This document shows positions 54,853 through 63,528 of a stretch of DNA of 64,000 nucleotides, in pieces. The stretch is taken from positions 62,001-126,000 of the forward strand of contig NZ_AMRK01000010.1 of assembly GCF_000299875.1 (NCBI RefSeq), given 5' to 3'. The stretch comes from Celeribacter baekdonensis B30 (GTDB lineage Bacteria; Pseudomonadota; Alphaproteobacteria; Rhodobacterales; Rhodobacteraceae). Each line of letters starts with the position of its first letter. Within the stretch, counting starts at the first letter, position 1. The notes under the pieces are model-generated. The model saw only the letters and a program-made list of their open reading frames with translations, did no database searches and was not told the origin of the DNA. The translations under genes were made by a program, and so were the position numbers.

Positions 54853-55452
54853 ATGGCAGAGTTTGATCGCGACCTGCCCGACCTGCCGCCGGAGCTGCGC
54901 TGGCGGGAATGGATGCGTCGGATCGAGGCGGTGCTCTTTGCCTCTGCCTCGCCGGTGCCGCGCGAGGATCTGACCCGCGTGGTGGGGCAGGGAGTCTCGG
55001 TCGATCTTTTGATCGCGGATGTGTCGGCTGATCTGGAGGGGCGGGTCTTCGAGATTGCCAAAGTGGCGGAAGGCTGGATGTTCCGGACGCGGGTCGCCTA
55101 CGCGCCCGCGATCCGCGCCGCAGCGGATGTTGGCGACCAACTGATGGACCTGAGCGAATTCGACGTCGCCGTCCTGGCCGCTATCGCCTACCACCAGCCG
55201 ATCACCCGCGACGGGTTGAAGGACATCTTCGGCAAGGAGATCAGCCGCGACCTGATCGGGCGGCTGCATGCGCGCGGATTGATCGGGACAGGGCCAAGGT
55301 CCCCTCGACGCGGCGCGCCCTATACATTCGTGACCACCGAGCAGTTTCTCGTCGCCTTCGGGCTCGAGACCCTGCACGACCTCCCAGATCGGGAGCAGTT
55401 GGCGGATGCGGGCGTGGTTGCCGTCCCTGAACAGGATGCGAGCGAAGGATGA
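54853..55452 (+). CDS. scpB: SMC-Scp complex subunit ScpB homologue
   Basis: 199 residues with the two ScpB winged helices: MRRIEAVLFASASPVPREDLTRVVGQGVSVDLLIADVSADLEGRVFEIAKVAEGWMFRTR, then FDVAVLAAIAYHQPITRDGLKDIFGKEISRDLIGRLHARGLI. Chromosomal ScpB works with ScpA and SMC in condensation. A plasmid copy without scpA points to a partition or resolution role, perhaps recruiting host SMC. Immediately follows the DUF1403 gene. Confidence 0.9.
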   Translation: MAEFDRDLPDLPPELRWREWMRRIEAVLFASASPVPREDLTRVVGQGVSVDLLIADVSADLEGRVFEIAKVAEGWMFRTRVAYAPAIRAAADVGDQLMDLSEFDVAVLAAIAYHQPITRDGLKDIFGKEISRDLIGRLHARGLIGTGPRSPRRGAPYTFVTTEQFLVAFGLETLHDLPDREQLADAGVVAVPEQDASEG

Positions 55453-56026
55453 CCTTTGAGCGGCTTTTCGTGACGTCATCGAGCATCAGGCTGGAGATGT
55501 GTAACCCCTGAAAACCGTTCGGTGTCGAAGGTTTCTACACACCTGACGCAGCGGGGATTGCGAAAAATCATCAGAAAAGAGCGACAGAAAGTCCTCAGAA
55601 ACAGTGCAATGGCTGTTGGTCTTATCTTTACACTGGAAATTATGTGAGCAAGACCAAGGACAAGAATACTGCAACTTAGTTTGGTAAAGCAACTCAGTTT
55701 TCGATCATACCATCGGCTGGGTGGGGAAGGGCTGGGGATGACTGCGCGGCGAAACAACATGCGTGCGTTTCATCTCAGTGGTCGGTGGGCTAGTCGTCGC
55801 GTGCAGGAGACCTGAGCGTGGGTGACCTCGTCTGGCACGCTTTCCTGCCGTCGGCATTGTGTGACCCAGTCACATGGGCCCATTGCCGCCGGTCGCGAGT
55901 GTGCCAATACCGCGATGCGGCTTCCCCGAAGCGGCCGCTCATGGCCTGCCGCAGCAAAATCCGGGGACGAATATCGCAGATGTGGACGGTAATCCTCCCC
56001 GTTTTAACGGGGTGCATAAGTAGACC
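55453..56026. other. Stretch without recognisable genes
   Basis: Short open frames on both strands show no family features. A CCCCGTT-TT-AACGGGG hairpin lies at 55997-56012 near the IS3 fragment. Probably plasmid backbone debris bounded by IS sequence. Confidence 0.4.
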
Positions 56027-56308
56027 TCAGGTAGCCATCTTTAGTTTCTGGGCGGGTGTGATGCCGCCGATGCCCATGTTGGGGCGCTCGTTGTTGTAAG
56101 TCCATAGCCAGTCGGTTGCGATCTGCTGCGCCTCCTCGATGGTTTCAAAGATGTAGAGATCCAGCCATTCATGCCGGACCGTCCTGTTGTATCGCTCAAC
56201 ATAGGCGTTCTGCTGCGGCTTTCCGGGTTGGATGTATGCCAAGGCAATGCCCCGGTTCTCGGCCCATTCCATGAGGGTGCCACTGACGTATTCTCCGTCC
56301 CGTAACAC
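56027..56308 (-). mobile_element. IS3-family orfB 3' remnant
   Basis: The minus frame encodes SGTLMEWAENRGIALAYIQPGKPQQNAYVERYNRTVRHEWLDLYIFETIEEAQQIATDWLWTYNNERPNMGIGGITPAQKLKMAT, the end of an IS3 integrase core with the catalytic Glu in NAYVERYN. It belongs to a different IS3 subgroup from the remnant at 57.8-58.6 kb. It is cut off where the IS110 element begins. Confidence 0.8.
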
Positions 56309-56330
56309 CTTCGAAATGGTGCTGATATAA

Positions 56331-56420
56331 GGCTATGATTGCCTGCGCAGCCCCCAAATAGCGCAGCAGGTGATCATAGCCGCTCTCAGGCCCCTACTGT
56401 GGTTTTTGCAACAAACCACA
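56331..56420 (+). ncRNA. Structured left end of the IS110 element, candidate bridge RNA region
   Basis: Two consecutive hairpins just before the transposase gene. The first has an outer stem GGCTATGAT/ATCATAGCC (56331-56339, 56373-56381), an internal loop and an inner stem CTGCGC/GCGCAG. The second is TGTGGTTT-TTGCAAC-AAACCACA (56398-56420). IS110 transposases of the IS621 type use an RNA from this end to choose target and donor. Whether this RNA is made here is not known. Confidence 0.45.
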
Positions 56421-56438
56421 CCGCAAGGGAGACCGACT

Positions 56439-57566
56439 ATGACCGATGCCACTATTGCACAGACCGAGCCTGTTTTGATTGTGATCGATATCGCAAAAGC
56501 TCGCCATGAAGTTTTAATCGCTATTCCGGGTAAAAAGCGCCGTCGCCGTCTGACGGTGCTGAACCAGCTCGGGGACGCCGGTTTCGAAGTCAAGTTGGTG
56601 TCGTCCGTCGCTTTGGCCCGCACCCGCGAGGCTTTGAACAACAGTTGGGACAAGAATGATCCAAAGGATGCCCCGGTCATCCTGCATATGATGCAGATCG
56701 GGAACGAGCAATTCTACCAAGACCCCATGCTCTGCGGCACGAACGATCTTCAGGAATTGTCCAAAACGCATGACATCGTCTCGCGCTCGAAGACAGAACT
56801 TTGGCACCGAGTGTTGACCCATTATCTGTCGCTGTATTGGCCCGAGGCAGAACGATTTCACCGCAGTTCGCGCAGTGATTGGTTCTTTGCCTTCCTCGAG
56901 CGGTATCCTTCACCGCATTTTATCTCTGCCATGGGCCAAGAGGCCTTCATTGCCGATGCTTGGAAAGTTGTCGGCCGCAAGGTCTCAAAAGAACGTTTGC
57001 TTGCAGATATTTATCAGACCGCCATGTCATCTGTAGGGCTGCCCATTGCTCCAGACTCTGACGCCGCCAGGATGTTTCGTTTGGTCTTGAGTGAAGGGCG
57101 CAGCCTGATCGCTCAGCGCAATGAGATTGAGGATCGGGCTGTCGAACTGCTCAAGGACAATATCGACTACCAACTCCTGACCTCCATCCCGGGGATCGGG
57201 CCGATCAATGCGCTGACCATCCTGGCGGAGGCAGGCGATCTGCGCCGCTTTCAGCATCACCGCCAGTTTCTGAAGTTCTGTGGCATGGAGCTGGCGACGA
57301 TCCAGTCCGGTACGTTCCGAGGCCAGACCAAACTGTCAAAATACGGCAACGCCCGATTGCGCCGCACACTTTGGATGGCCGGTCAGGTGGCGATCATGCA
57401 GCGCACCAACAGCTTCCGCGATAAATTCGAGCGTTACATATCCAAGGATCGGCAAAACACCCATTTGCGCCGCAAGGCGTATACCGCAATCGCTGCCAAG
57501 ATGGCCCGCACCGTGCACGGGATCATCAAACACGGCGAACCCTATCGTCCCTTCTTTGAGGGATGA
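56439..57566 (+). CDS. IS110-family transposase (DEDD recombinase)
   Basis: 375 residues from the ATG at 56439 (AGGGAGA upstream). RuvC-like DEDD N-terminal domain: VIDIAKARHEVLIAIPG near 13-29 and NNSWDKNDPKDAPVILHMM near 66-84. The C-terminal Transposase_20 domain has LLTSIPGIGPINALTILAEAGDLRRF and KFCGMELATIQSGTFRGQTKLSKYGNARLRRTLWMAG, containing the catalytic Ser region. Complete and apparently functional. Confidence 0.93.
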   Translation: MTDATIAQTEPVLIVIDIAKARHEVLIAIPGKKRRRRLTVLNQLGDAGFEVKLVSSVALARTREALNNSWDKNDPKDAPVILHMMQIGNEQFYQDPMLCGTNDLQELSKTHDIVSRSKTELWHRVLTHYLSLYWPEAERFHRSSRSDWFFAFLERYPSPHFISAMGQEAFIADAWKVVGRKVSKERLLADIYQTAMSSVGLPIAPDSDAARMFRLVLSEGRSLIAQRNEIEDRAVELLKDNIDYQLLTSIPGIGPINALTILAEAGDLRRFQHHRQFLKFCGMELATIQSGTFRGQTKLSKYGNARLRRTLWMAGQVAIMQRTNSFRDKFERYISKDRQNTHLRRKAYTAIAAKMARTVHGIIKHGEPYRPFFEG

Positions 57567-57571
57567 TCGAC

Positions 57572-57646
57572 AGCAGAAGGACCTTTCTCTGTAACGGCCG
57601 TAGAGACGAGCTTTCGACCTCGTAGATAATGTTCAGGCCTTCTGCT
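57572..57646 (+). ncRNA. Structured right end of the IS110 element, candidate RNA
   Basis: Outer stem AGCAGAAGG-(a)-CC pairing with GG-CCTTCTGCT (57572-57583 with 57636-57646) encloses two hairpins: TCTCT-N11-AGAGA (57586-57606) and CGAG-N8-CTCG (57607-57622). This three-way-junction-like fold follows the transposase stop codon. In IS1111-type members the guide RNA is at the right end, so this is an alternative bridge RNA location. Confidence 0.45.
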
Positions 57647-57817
57647 CAACGACCCGAAGATCTCGTCTTAAGGACGGTGAGAGCCGCAAAAGCGTACTCT
57701 GTGTTTGTTATGGGAGAGACATGTTGTTGACCACAATGCCGAACTGACTCACATTCGAACGTGCTGGAATGCTTCAGCACGACAATGACCCGATGCCAAA
57801 TCAGCCAATCATCCCGC

Positions 57818-58357
57818 TCATAGGACGTTATCGCTGACAATACAAGCTGGCTTTCCGTAGACGCGCGCAAGCGCATACAGCTCCCGCGCAACCCGAGCGC
57901 CCGATATGCTGGTGTCGGCCATCAGGCATAGGTTCTCACGGCAGCAATCGTCGTTCACAGCCAACATGCGGAATTTGCGAGACGCGCCGAACGTGTCAGA
58001 CACAAAATCCAGCGACCAACGCTCACCAGGCCTCAACGCTACAGGCATCGGCGTTCTTGATCCTCGCGCTCGTTTGCGACCTCTTCTCCGTCTGACGCCC
58101 AGCTTTTCCTCGGTGTAGATACGATACAGCTTCTTGTGGTTCATGATCATGCCTTTGCGTTCCAACAGCACGCCAATCCGGCGATAACCGAACCGGCGCC
58201 GTTTGCTGGCAATCGCCTTCATCTCTTCGCGAACTTCAGGATTGTCCGGCGGCTTGTTACACCGGACGGTCTTGGGATCGACACCGACAAGCCTGCACGC
58301 CCGACGTTGAGAGATGCCATGATCCCGCATCGCCTTGCATGCCGCAGCCTGTCGCAC
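57818..58357 (-). pseudogene. IS3-family orfB, 5' part
   Basis: Frame of 179 codons encoding the OrfB start: HGISQRRACRLVGVDPKTVR, RRFGYRRIGVLLERKGMIMNHKKLYRIY, RRRGRKRARGSRTPMP, WSLDFVSDTFGASRKFRMLAVNDDC (first catalytic Asp) and ending GKPACIVSDN (second Asp). It breaks exactly after the second catalytic Asp; the Glu-containing part is absent. Inactive. The segment 57661-57817 to its left holds no recognisable continuation. Confidence 0.85.
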
Positions 58358-58368
58358 ATTCGGTGTCG

Positions 58369-58632
58369 TCAGTTCTTTCCCAGCAAATCCTTCAGCACTA
58401 CGTTGTCGAGCATTGTATCTGCCAGCAGGCGCTTCAGCTTAGCGTTCTCGTCCTCGAGCGATTTTAGGCGGTGGGTATCAGAAACGGTCATGCCACCATA
58501 CTTGGCTTTGAACTTGTAAAACGAAGCAGGGCTTAGACCGTGCCTGCGGCACACCTCAGCAGCTGGCATCCCAGCTTCTTGTTCTTTGATCATCCCAATA
58601 ATTTGGGCCTCGGTAAAACGACTCTGTCGCAT
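58369..58632 (-). CDS. IS3-family orfA (HTH protein)
   Basis: 87 residues: SRFTEAQIIGMIKEQEAGMPAAEVCRRHGLSPASFYKFKAKYGGM (HTH) and the leucine-zipper LKSLEDENAKLKRLLADTMLDNVVLKDLLGKN. Intact, but its orfB partner is truncated. A likely terminal inverted repeat of this element (starting TGACCAGCCCCCCGAAACTT on the minus strand) ends at about 58699. Confidence 0.85.
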   Translation of the reverse strand: MRQSRFTEAQIIGMIKEQEAGMPAAEVCRRHGLSPASFYKFKAKYGGMTVSDTHRLKSLEDENAKLKRLLADTMLDNVVLKDLLGKN

Positions 58633-58716
58633 TTGCTTGCTCCTTCAAAGGTTGAGCAAACTCTACATTAAAGTGAGGGAAGTTTCGGGGGGCTGGTCAA
58701 CAGCAATGCAATCGGT

Positions 58717-58925
58717 TTAGCCAAATACCTCAGTTGCACAGTCGATGAATGCACGTAGTTTGGGCGTTGCCTGCCTGTCTGGCGCATAGATCAGATGCAT
58801 CGGGCGCGTTGGAACCTTGTAGTCAGGGAGAAGTGTCTGAAACCTCCCGGCGGCGACATCAGAGGCCACCAACTTGAAAGGTTGCAGGATCACACCCAGA
58901 TCGCGCTGCCTCAGCGCCTGATTTT
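58717..58925 (-). pseudogene. LysR regulator C-terminal fragment
   Basis: About 68 codons encoding ALRQRDLGVILQPFKLVASDVAAGRFQTLLPDYKVPTRPMHLIYAPDRQATPKLRAFIDCATEVFG and a stop, the end of a LysR effector domain. The HTH and most of the protein are missing. Its 3' end abuts the IS3 terminus and its 5' side adjoins the traG remnant, separated by an AGCTAAC-GCC-GTTAGCT dyad at 58968-58984. Confidence 0.75.
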
Positions 58926-58994
58926 AGCTATGCCAAATGGTGGTCTTGTGCATGGTCTTCGCCGGTCAGCTAACGCCGTTAGCTATCATGCTAG

Positions 58995-59687
58995 AAGGGC
59001 GAGAATTTCGAGAAGACCGCTCGGCTTCGGGCGCTCAACGGCGACGAGGTCTATCGCTTCAGCCCGTTTGATTGGGCCAATGCCACGCATTGTTACAACC
59101 CGCTTGCGCGGATCGCCAATGCCCCGAGCTTTGCGCAGCGTTTCACCGAGGTCTCGATCCTGGCCGACCTCTTCCTCGACAAGGACAACAAGCAACTCGA
59201 CACCTTCTCCGAGGCCGGCAAGTCCATCTTTGTTGCGGCTTGTCTGCTGGCGATCCAGCGGGGCACGCCGAACCTCGGCGAGGTAAACAAGATCGTCGCC
59301 GGGGGTGAGTACAAGAACGCCCAGTACAAGACCTATGCCGACGAGGCCGAAGAAGACATCCTGCGCGAGCTTTGGACCAACGCTGCCTCTGCCTCGTCGC
59401 GGCTGCTGACCTCGAACATTCAGGCGCTGATGACCGCCAGTCTCAAGCAATGGGACAATCCGGCGGTACGCTCGGCCACGCAAGACAGCGACTTTGATTT
59501 CTCGACCCTCCGCAAGAGCCCGCAGTCGCTTTACATCGCTGTGTCCGAGGATCACATCGTGACCCTGGAGACCGGGCGCGGGCAGCCTGAACCCGAAATG
59601 CTAGAGCGGGAAGCGGCGGTGCCAAAGGGATGGGAGGCGGCGCTCGGCCGGCAGGAGGATTTCATTGAGGAGTTGTTGGGCGGGTAA
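58995..59687 (+). pseudogene. traG: TraG/VirD4 coupling protein remnant with internal deletion
   Basis: Continuous frame beginning KGENFEKTARLRALNGDEVYRFSPFDWANATHCYNPLARI, the region after the Walker A of conjugative coupling proteins (usual DPKGENF). It runs through SEAGKSIFVAACLLAIQRGTPNLGEV and SSRLLTSNIQALMTASLKQWDNPAVRSAT, then SPQSLYIAVSEDHI joins directly to VTLETGRGQPEPEML...EELLGG. The N-terminus with Walker A and the central Walker B region (about 200 residues) are missing. A relic of a former conjugation system. Confidence 0.75.
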
Positions 59688-60425
59688 AGGTGACCATCAC
59701 GAGAACGGCCCGATCCGGACATTTGCCGGGAGAGCCGTTGCTGCGGTGCGGCTTCCGTAAACCTGCTTTTGATGGCGCCGTGCAGCATCGCCCGGTTGAC
59801 TGAAGTCCGCGTTGCAGACATTGGGTCAGAAATGCCTGATGTTTGAGGGGCGTCACGTACTGGTCTCGCTTTTCCGACCCCATCGGATCAGGTCCATGTG
59901 ACGGTCCAAGAAAAAATGATTTAAAATCGTATATTTGTGAGCATTCTCCGTTCGGTTAGGCGCCTTTGAGGTACGCGCTATGCATGTATTTTCTGCGTTT
60001 GAGTGACCTTTTGGGTCGCTTCAGCCGTCTCGAGCCTTAAAAATGGTGCAAAACGGGTGACCAAATTCGACTTGAAGCAGGCTAATATCCATTGAAGGAT
60101 CGTGGGGAGTTCCAGCCGCTTGTGCGTAGATGTGGTAGGTCATTGGCCGCCGCTATCGAACGAGCGATTGCCCGCACGTTTTAGTTGATAGGGTCAGCTT
60201 TCGCGATTGCGACAGCCTGGAATCGGACTAGGGTCGGTCCAGGTACAGCGTCAGCCAGATATGTTTCTCTTGGTTGGTTTGTGTCATGCTCAGTTCCGTC
60301 GGCGAGAGCGCCTCAGCAGAGAGGTCCAGAACCAGCTCGCGGCGATCATCGAAGCGAGTTGGCGAAGGGCTGTGCCGGCAGGTGCCGAGTTAATGGGATC
60401 ACATTCACGGATGCCGTGAACGGCC
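59688..60425. other. Stretch without recognisable genes
   Basis: 738 bases between the traG relic and cysE with only short, featureless open frames on both strands. No repeat, RNA or IS end was recognised. Confidence 0.4.
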
Positions 60426-61229
60426 TTAAATCTGTTGGTCCATCCTTTGCGATGGCATCTGTGAAGCGCGGTGCCATCGAACAACTTTTGCAGGAATGCC
60501 CGCGACGGTGGCGTTTGGTGGAACATTTTTCAAGACCACGCTGCCCGCCGCAACTTTGCTCATCGCTCCGATTGTTACATTCCCCAAAACTTTGGCGCCG
60601 GTGCCGATCAAGACGCCCTGTGCGATCTTGGGGTGTCGGTCGCCGACCTCATTGCCGGTGCCGCCCAGGGTGACGTTCTGCATGATCGAGACATTGTCGT
60701 CGATGACCGTCGTCTCACCGATCACGACTCCGGCCCCGTGGTCGAGCAGAAGGCCGCGTCCGATGCTGGCGGCGGGGTGGATATCAGGGCCCAGGACCAG
60801 AGACACCCGGTTGGCCAGCCAGCTGGCAAGCTCCGCGCGCCCGTCTTTCAGGAGGTGATGCGCGATGCGATGTGCCTGAACCGCCTGGAACCCTTTGAAA
60901 TTGAACAGGGCGTGAAAGTAGCTGGTACAGGCCGGATCGCGGTCATAGGCGGCTTCGAGGTCTGCAATTGCGGCGTTCGGAATTGACGGATGTGAATGCA
61001 AGACGTCGGCAAACAACTCCGACAGGGTGGGGATTTCAACGCCGGGCGCGTGAAGGACCGCTGACAGGTGGCGCGCGAGCATCCATTCCAGCGACGGTGC
61101 CTCCGCAAGGGGCGCAAGAACTGAGTTCAGGATCGGTTCGCGCGCGCGCAGTTGACTGACCTCGGTCAAACACATCTTGAACATGGACTGCCTTGTGTTC
61201 TCGTGGGTGGTTTTAAGCTTCATGAACAT
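60426..61229 (-). CDS. cysE: Serine O-acetyltransferase CysE
   Basis: About 267 residues from the ATG at 61229 (alternatives 61259 and 61223). Helical N-terminal SATase domain about 20-130 ([26 protein letters not shown]). The left-handed beta-helix follows, with hexapeptide repeats: [44 protein letters not shown], catalytic His in LDHG, then [48 protein letters not shown]. Makes O-acetylserine for cysteine synthesis. No cysK nearby; a second cysE on a plasmid is likely an accessory copy. Confidence 0.93.
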   Translation of the reverse strand: [267 protein letters not shown]

Positions 61230-61298
61230 GGTTGATCCATTCCCGGTCGTTTGATGCACCTTGGCAGGTCTTTGAGTTCTCTGGCGTTCAAGCTCTGT

Positions 61299-61564
61299 TC
61301 AGAAGGCTTCGACATAGGACCGTAGCTCGATTTCACAGGTCCAGGCGCTTTTGTGCTGTCGGGACAGCTCAAGGAAAGTGCGGGCAATTTCACCGGGGTG
61401 AAGCATTGTGTCCGGGTTTGCGCAGGGGTCGCCGCGGGGAGTTCCGGCGAGGATCCTGAGCGTCGCGATGCGAACGCCTCATCGTAGCCGTCTTGCGTGA
61501 ATGTTCTGGCCAGTGAGACCCCGAGACCGGGGCCTGCACCAACAATCAGCGCCACTTTACGCAT
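61299..61564 (-). pseudogene. Short-chain dehydrogenase remnant with internal deletion and frameshift
   Basis: Starts as a normal SDR (MRKVALIVGAGPGLGVSLARTFTQDGYDEAFASRR, nucleotide-binding loop). About 150 residues are then missing. The end, in another frame, reads DPCANPDTMLHPGEIARTFLELSRQHKSAWTCEIELRSYVEAF, a typical SDR C-terminus, and stops at 61299. The NNAG and YxxxK regions are gone. Its start overlaps the ABM-monooxygenase stop by 8 bases, so it was once part of that operon. Confidence 0.75.
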
Positions 61565-61889
61565 GAAACTGTTCCCAGCTCACGCGAGAGGATGCCGACA
61601 TCTTGGTCACTTCGACTGGCGCGCTGAGCCAGTTTTCGTATTTGTTGAAAACGCGTGCCGTGTAGTCCTGCGCGTAGTGGAAGTTCAGAGCGTCGTCGTC
61701 TTCAAAGCATTCAAACAGATGCAACGTGTTGCTTCGGTCTTTGCTGGCGAACGCAGAAAAGACGTGGCAGCCCGGTTCTTCCAGAGTGGGAGGAATGATC
61801 TCATCCAGGGCGGCCTTGGCCGCGTCGAAATGTTCGGGCTTTGTCTGGATCACGGCGAACAGGAACAGTTTGGGTTGATCTTCCGCCAT
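61557..61889 (-). CDS. Antibiotic biosynthesis monooxygenase (ABM) domain protein
   Basis: 110 residues, dimeric alpha/beta-barrel type: KLFLFAVIQTKPEHFDAAKAALDEIIPPTLEEPGCHVFSAFASKDRSNTLHLFECFEDDDALNFHYAQDYTARVF. Relatives include YgiN quinol monooxygenase and ActVA-Orf6, cofactor-free oxygenases of quinols and polyketides. One base before the SDR gene start on the same strand. Confidence 0.88.
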   Translation of the reverse strand: MAEDQPKLFLFAVIQTKPEHFDAAKAALDEIIPPTLEEPGCHVFSAFASKDRSNTLHLFECFEDDDALNFHYAQDYTARVFNKYENWLSAPVEVTKMSASSRVSWEQFHA

Positions 61890-62759
61890 TTACGCACCCC
61901 CCATGTAAACGGGTTTGAGGCTTTTGATGAGCTCGGCCTGGATAGGTAAAACGGCATCGTTGAAAGCTGCGACACCCATGTCCTGACCGACCTGGGTACG
62001 GATCGGGCGCGGCGCATTCATATCCACAAGATCCGCGATCCGGTTTGCGACATTGTTGGCATCTGTGCTGGCATCCCCTTGATCGAACATGCCTTGGAAC
62101 ATCCCAAGAAGACGGTCGCGGCCTTGGGCCAAATTCCCATAGTCCTGAACACGCGCAGTGTCGGCGGGTGCGGGAGCCGTTGTGACAAGATCGGTTCCGT
62201 GGCCACTGGGCTCGACCAGAATTGACTCGATGCCAAGGGACTCCAGTTCATAGTGCAGAGATTCACAATAAGCTTCCATTGCCCATTTGCTAGAACAATA
62301 CAGTCCGAAAAACGGCATCCCAAAGCGGCCCGCGGAAGAACTCAGACTGACGATCAGGCCGGACTTTCTGGAGCGCATCGGCCCAAGAACGGCGCGGCTC
62401 ACCCGCATGATGCCGTAGACGTTCACGTCGAACAGATCCTGGGCCTGCTCGATCGTGAAGGCCTCGGTCAGGCCAACGGGCATGACGCCGGCATTATTGA
62501 TCAGCACATCAATAGGGGTCTCTGCTTCGATTGTTGCGACAGCTGCGGTGCAGGCGGCCTCATTCGTCACATCCAGTTCGATTGGTACGATACGACCATT
62601 GGCAAAGGCTTTCAGTTCCGCAGCGGCAGCTTTGTTGCGCCCGGTCATATCGCGCATTCCGGCGTAAACCGTATGGCCGCGCGCGGCGAGTGATTTGGCC
62701 GTGCGCAGACCGATGCCCCGGCTTGCCCCGGTGATGAGAATTGTTTTTGAAGATGTCAT
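61890..62759 (-). CDS. SDR family oxidoreductase
   Basis: 289 residues. NAD(P)-binding TGASRGIG near 10-17, NNAG near 89, catalytic Tyr-x-x-x-Lys in YCSSK near 154-158 with Ser in SLSSSAGRFG. Classical SDR with a long substrate-binding C-terminus. Substrate unknown. Start overlaps the TetR stop (ATGA), so the TetR gene, this SDR and the ABM protein form one operon. Confidence 0.92.
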   Translation of the reverse strand: MTSSKTILITGASRGIGLRTAKSLAARGHTVYAGMRDMTGRNKAAAAELKAFANGRIVPIELDVTNEAACTAAVATIEAETPIDVLINNAGVMPVGLTEAFTIEQAQDLFDVNVYGIMRVSRAVLGPMRSRKSGLIVSLSSSAGRFGMPFFGLYCSSKWAMEAYCESLHYELESLGIESILVEPSGHGTDLVTTAPAPADTARVQDYGNLAQGRDRLLGMFQGMFDQGDASTDANNVANRIADLVDMNAPRPIRTQVGQDMGVAAFNDAVLPIQAELIKSLKPVYMGGA

Positions 62760-63364
62760 TTTTGTGTGTCCTCGGTTTTGAAAATTGTCCGCATGAAGAG
62801 CGCAAGCGGCGCGTCATTGCCGCTGGCTTTCATGCGCGTTAAGGCCCCGCTCCAGGCGTTCATCAGCCAGTCGGCGGCCTCTTCTGGAGTGAGATGTTCC
62901 AGCCCTATTTCGGACAGGTCAGCCTCGGCCAGGCACTCTGCCACCACGGCCGTCATGTTCTGCCAATGTGTGTCCAACACGGCCTGAAATGCAGGTCTCT
63001 CATCGGCAAGTTCGGTCGAGAGATTGCACATCAGGCATCCCTGTTGGAACTTGCGGTTCCCCATGTCCTTGCGGGCGCTTTCAAAGAAGAGGCGCAGGCG
63101 GTCGATGGGGGGGAGTGTGGGGTCTTCCAGGCAGCCCTTGGCCGCCGCGACCTGTGCTTCGTTGTAGCGATTGGCCACCGCGATCCCGAAGGCCTCTTTG
63201 GAGGCGAAGTGGTGATAAAACGAGCCTTTGGGTACGCCCGAGCTTGCGAGGATCTCGTTGATCCCGCTTTCGGAAAAGCTGGTTTCCCGAAAGGCATGTT
63301 CCCCCGCATCCAAGAGTTTTTCGCGGTGCGACATATGTGTGTTCTGATCTCTCGGACGTGCCAT
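62756..63364 (-). CDS. TetR/AcrR family transcriptional regulator
   Basis: 202 residues from the ATG at 63364 (GGAGG eight bases upstream; an upstream start is less likely). HTH about 12-58 (REKLLDAGEHAFRETSFSESGINEILASSGVPKGSFYHHFASKEAFG), C-terminal domain with GCLMCNLSTELAD near 98, the AcuR/NemR-like group that often responds to electrophiles (Cys in CLMCN). First gene of the operon with the SDR and ABM genes, which it probably represses. Confidence 0.92.
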   Translation of the reverse strand: MARPRDQNTHMSHREKLLDAGEHAFRETSFSESGINEILASSGVPKGSFYHHFASKEAFGIAVANRYNEAQVAAAKGCLEDPTLPPIDRLRLFFESARKDMGNRKFQQGCLMCNLSTELADERPAFQAVLDTHWQNMTAVVAECLAEADLSEIGLEHLTPEEAADWLMNAWSGALTRMKASGNDAPLALFMRTIFKTEDTQK

Positions 63365-63528
63365 CTTGGGGTCCTCCCGTTGCTTCCACAATAATAATTA
63401 GACCAGTCTCTTATTAATTGAAAGTGAGGATGACGTCACACTATTGTTACTCCCTTGTGAGGACGGGGGTGTCGTTTGGGTGTCGGATACTGGCGCAGCT
63501 CGCGCCACGCCAATATCGCATTTAGGCG

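Larger units (their letters stand above)
56309..57660 (+). mobile_element. IS110-family insertion sequence (approximate ends)
   Basis: A complete transposase gene with about 130 bases of structured non-coding DNA upstream and about 95 downstream. IS110 elements have no terminal inverted repeats, so the limits are set from where flanking IS3 homology stops and are uncertain by tens of bases. It has landed among IS3 remnants. Confidence 0.65.

Noticed and set aside
60185-60673. 162-codon plus-strand open frame overlapping the cysE 3' end
   Set aside because: Antisense to CysE in its second half and compositionally odd in its first half; no family features.
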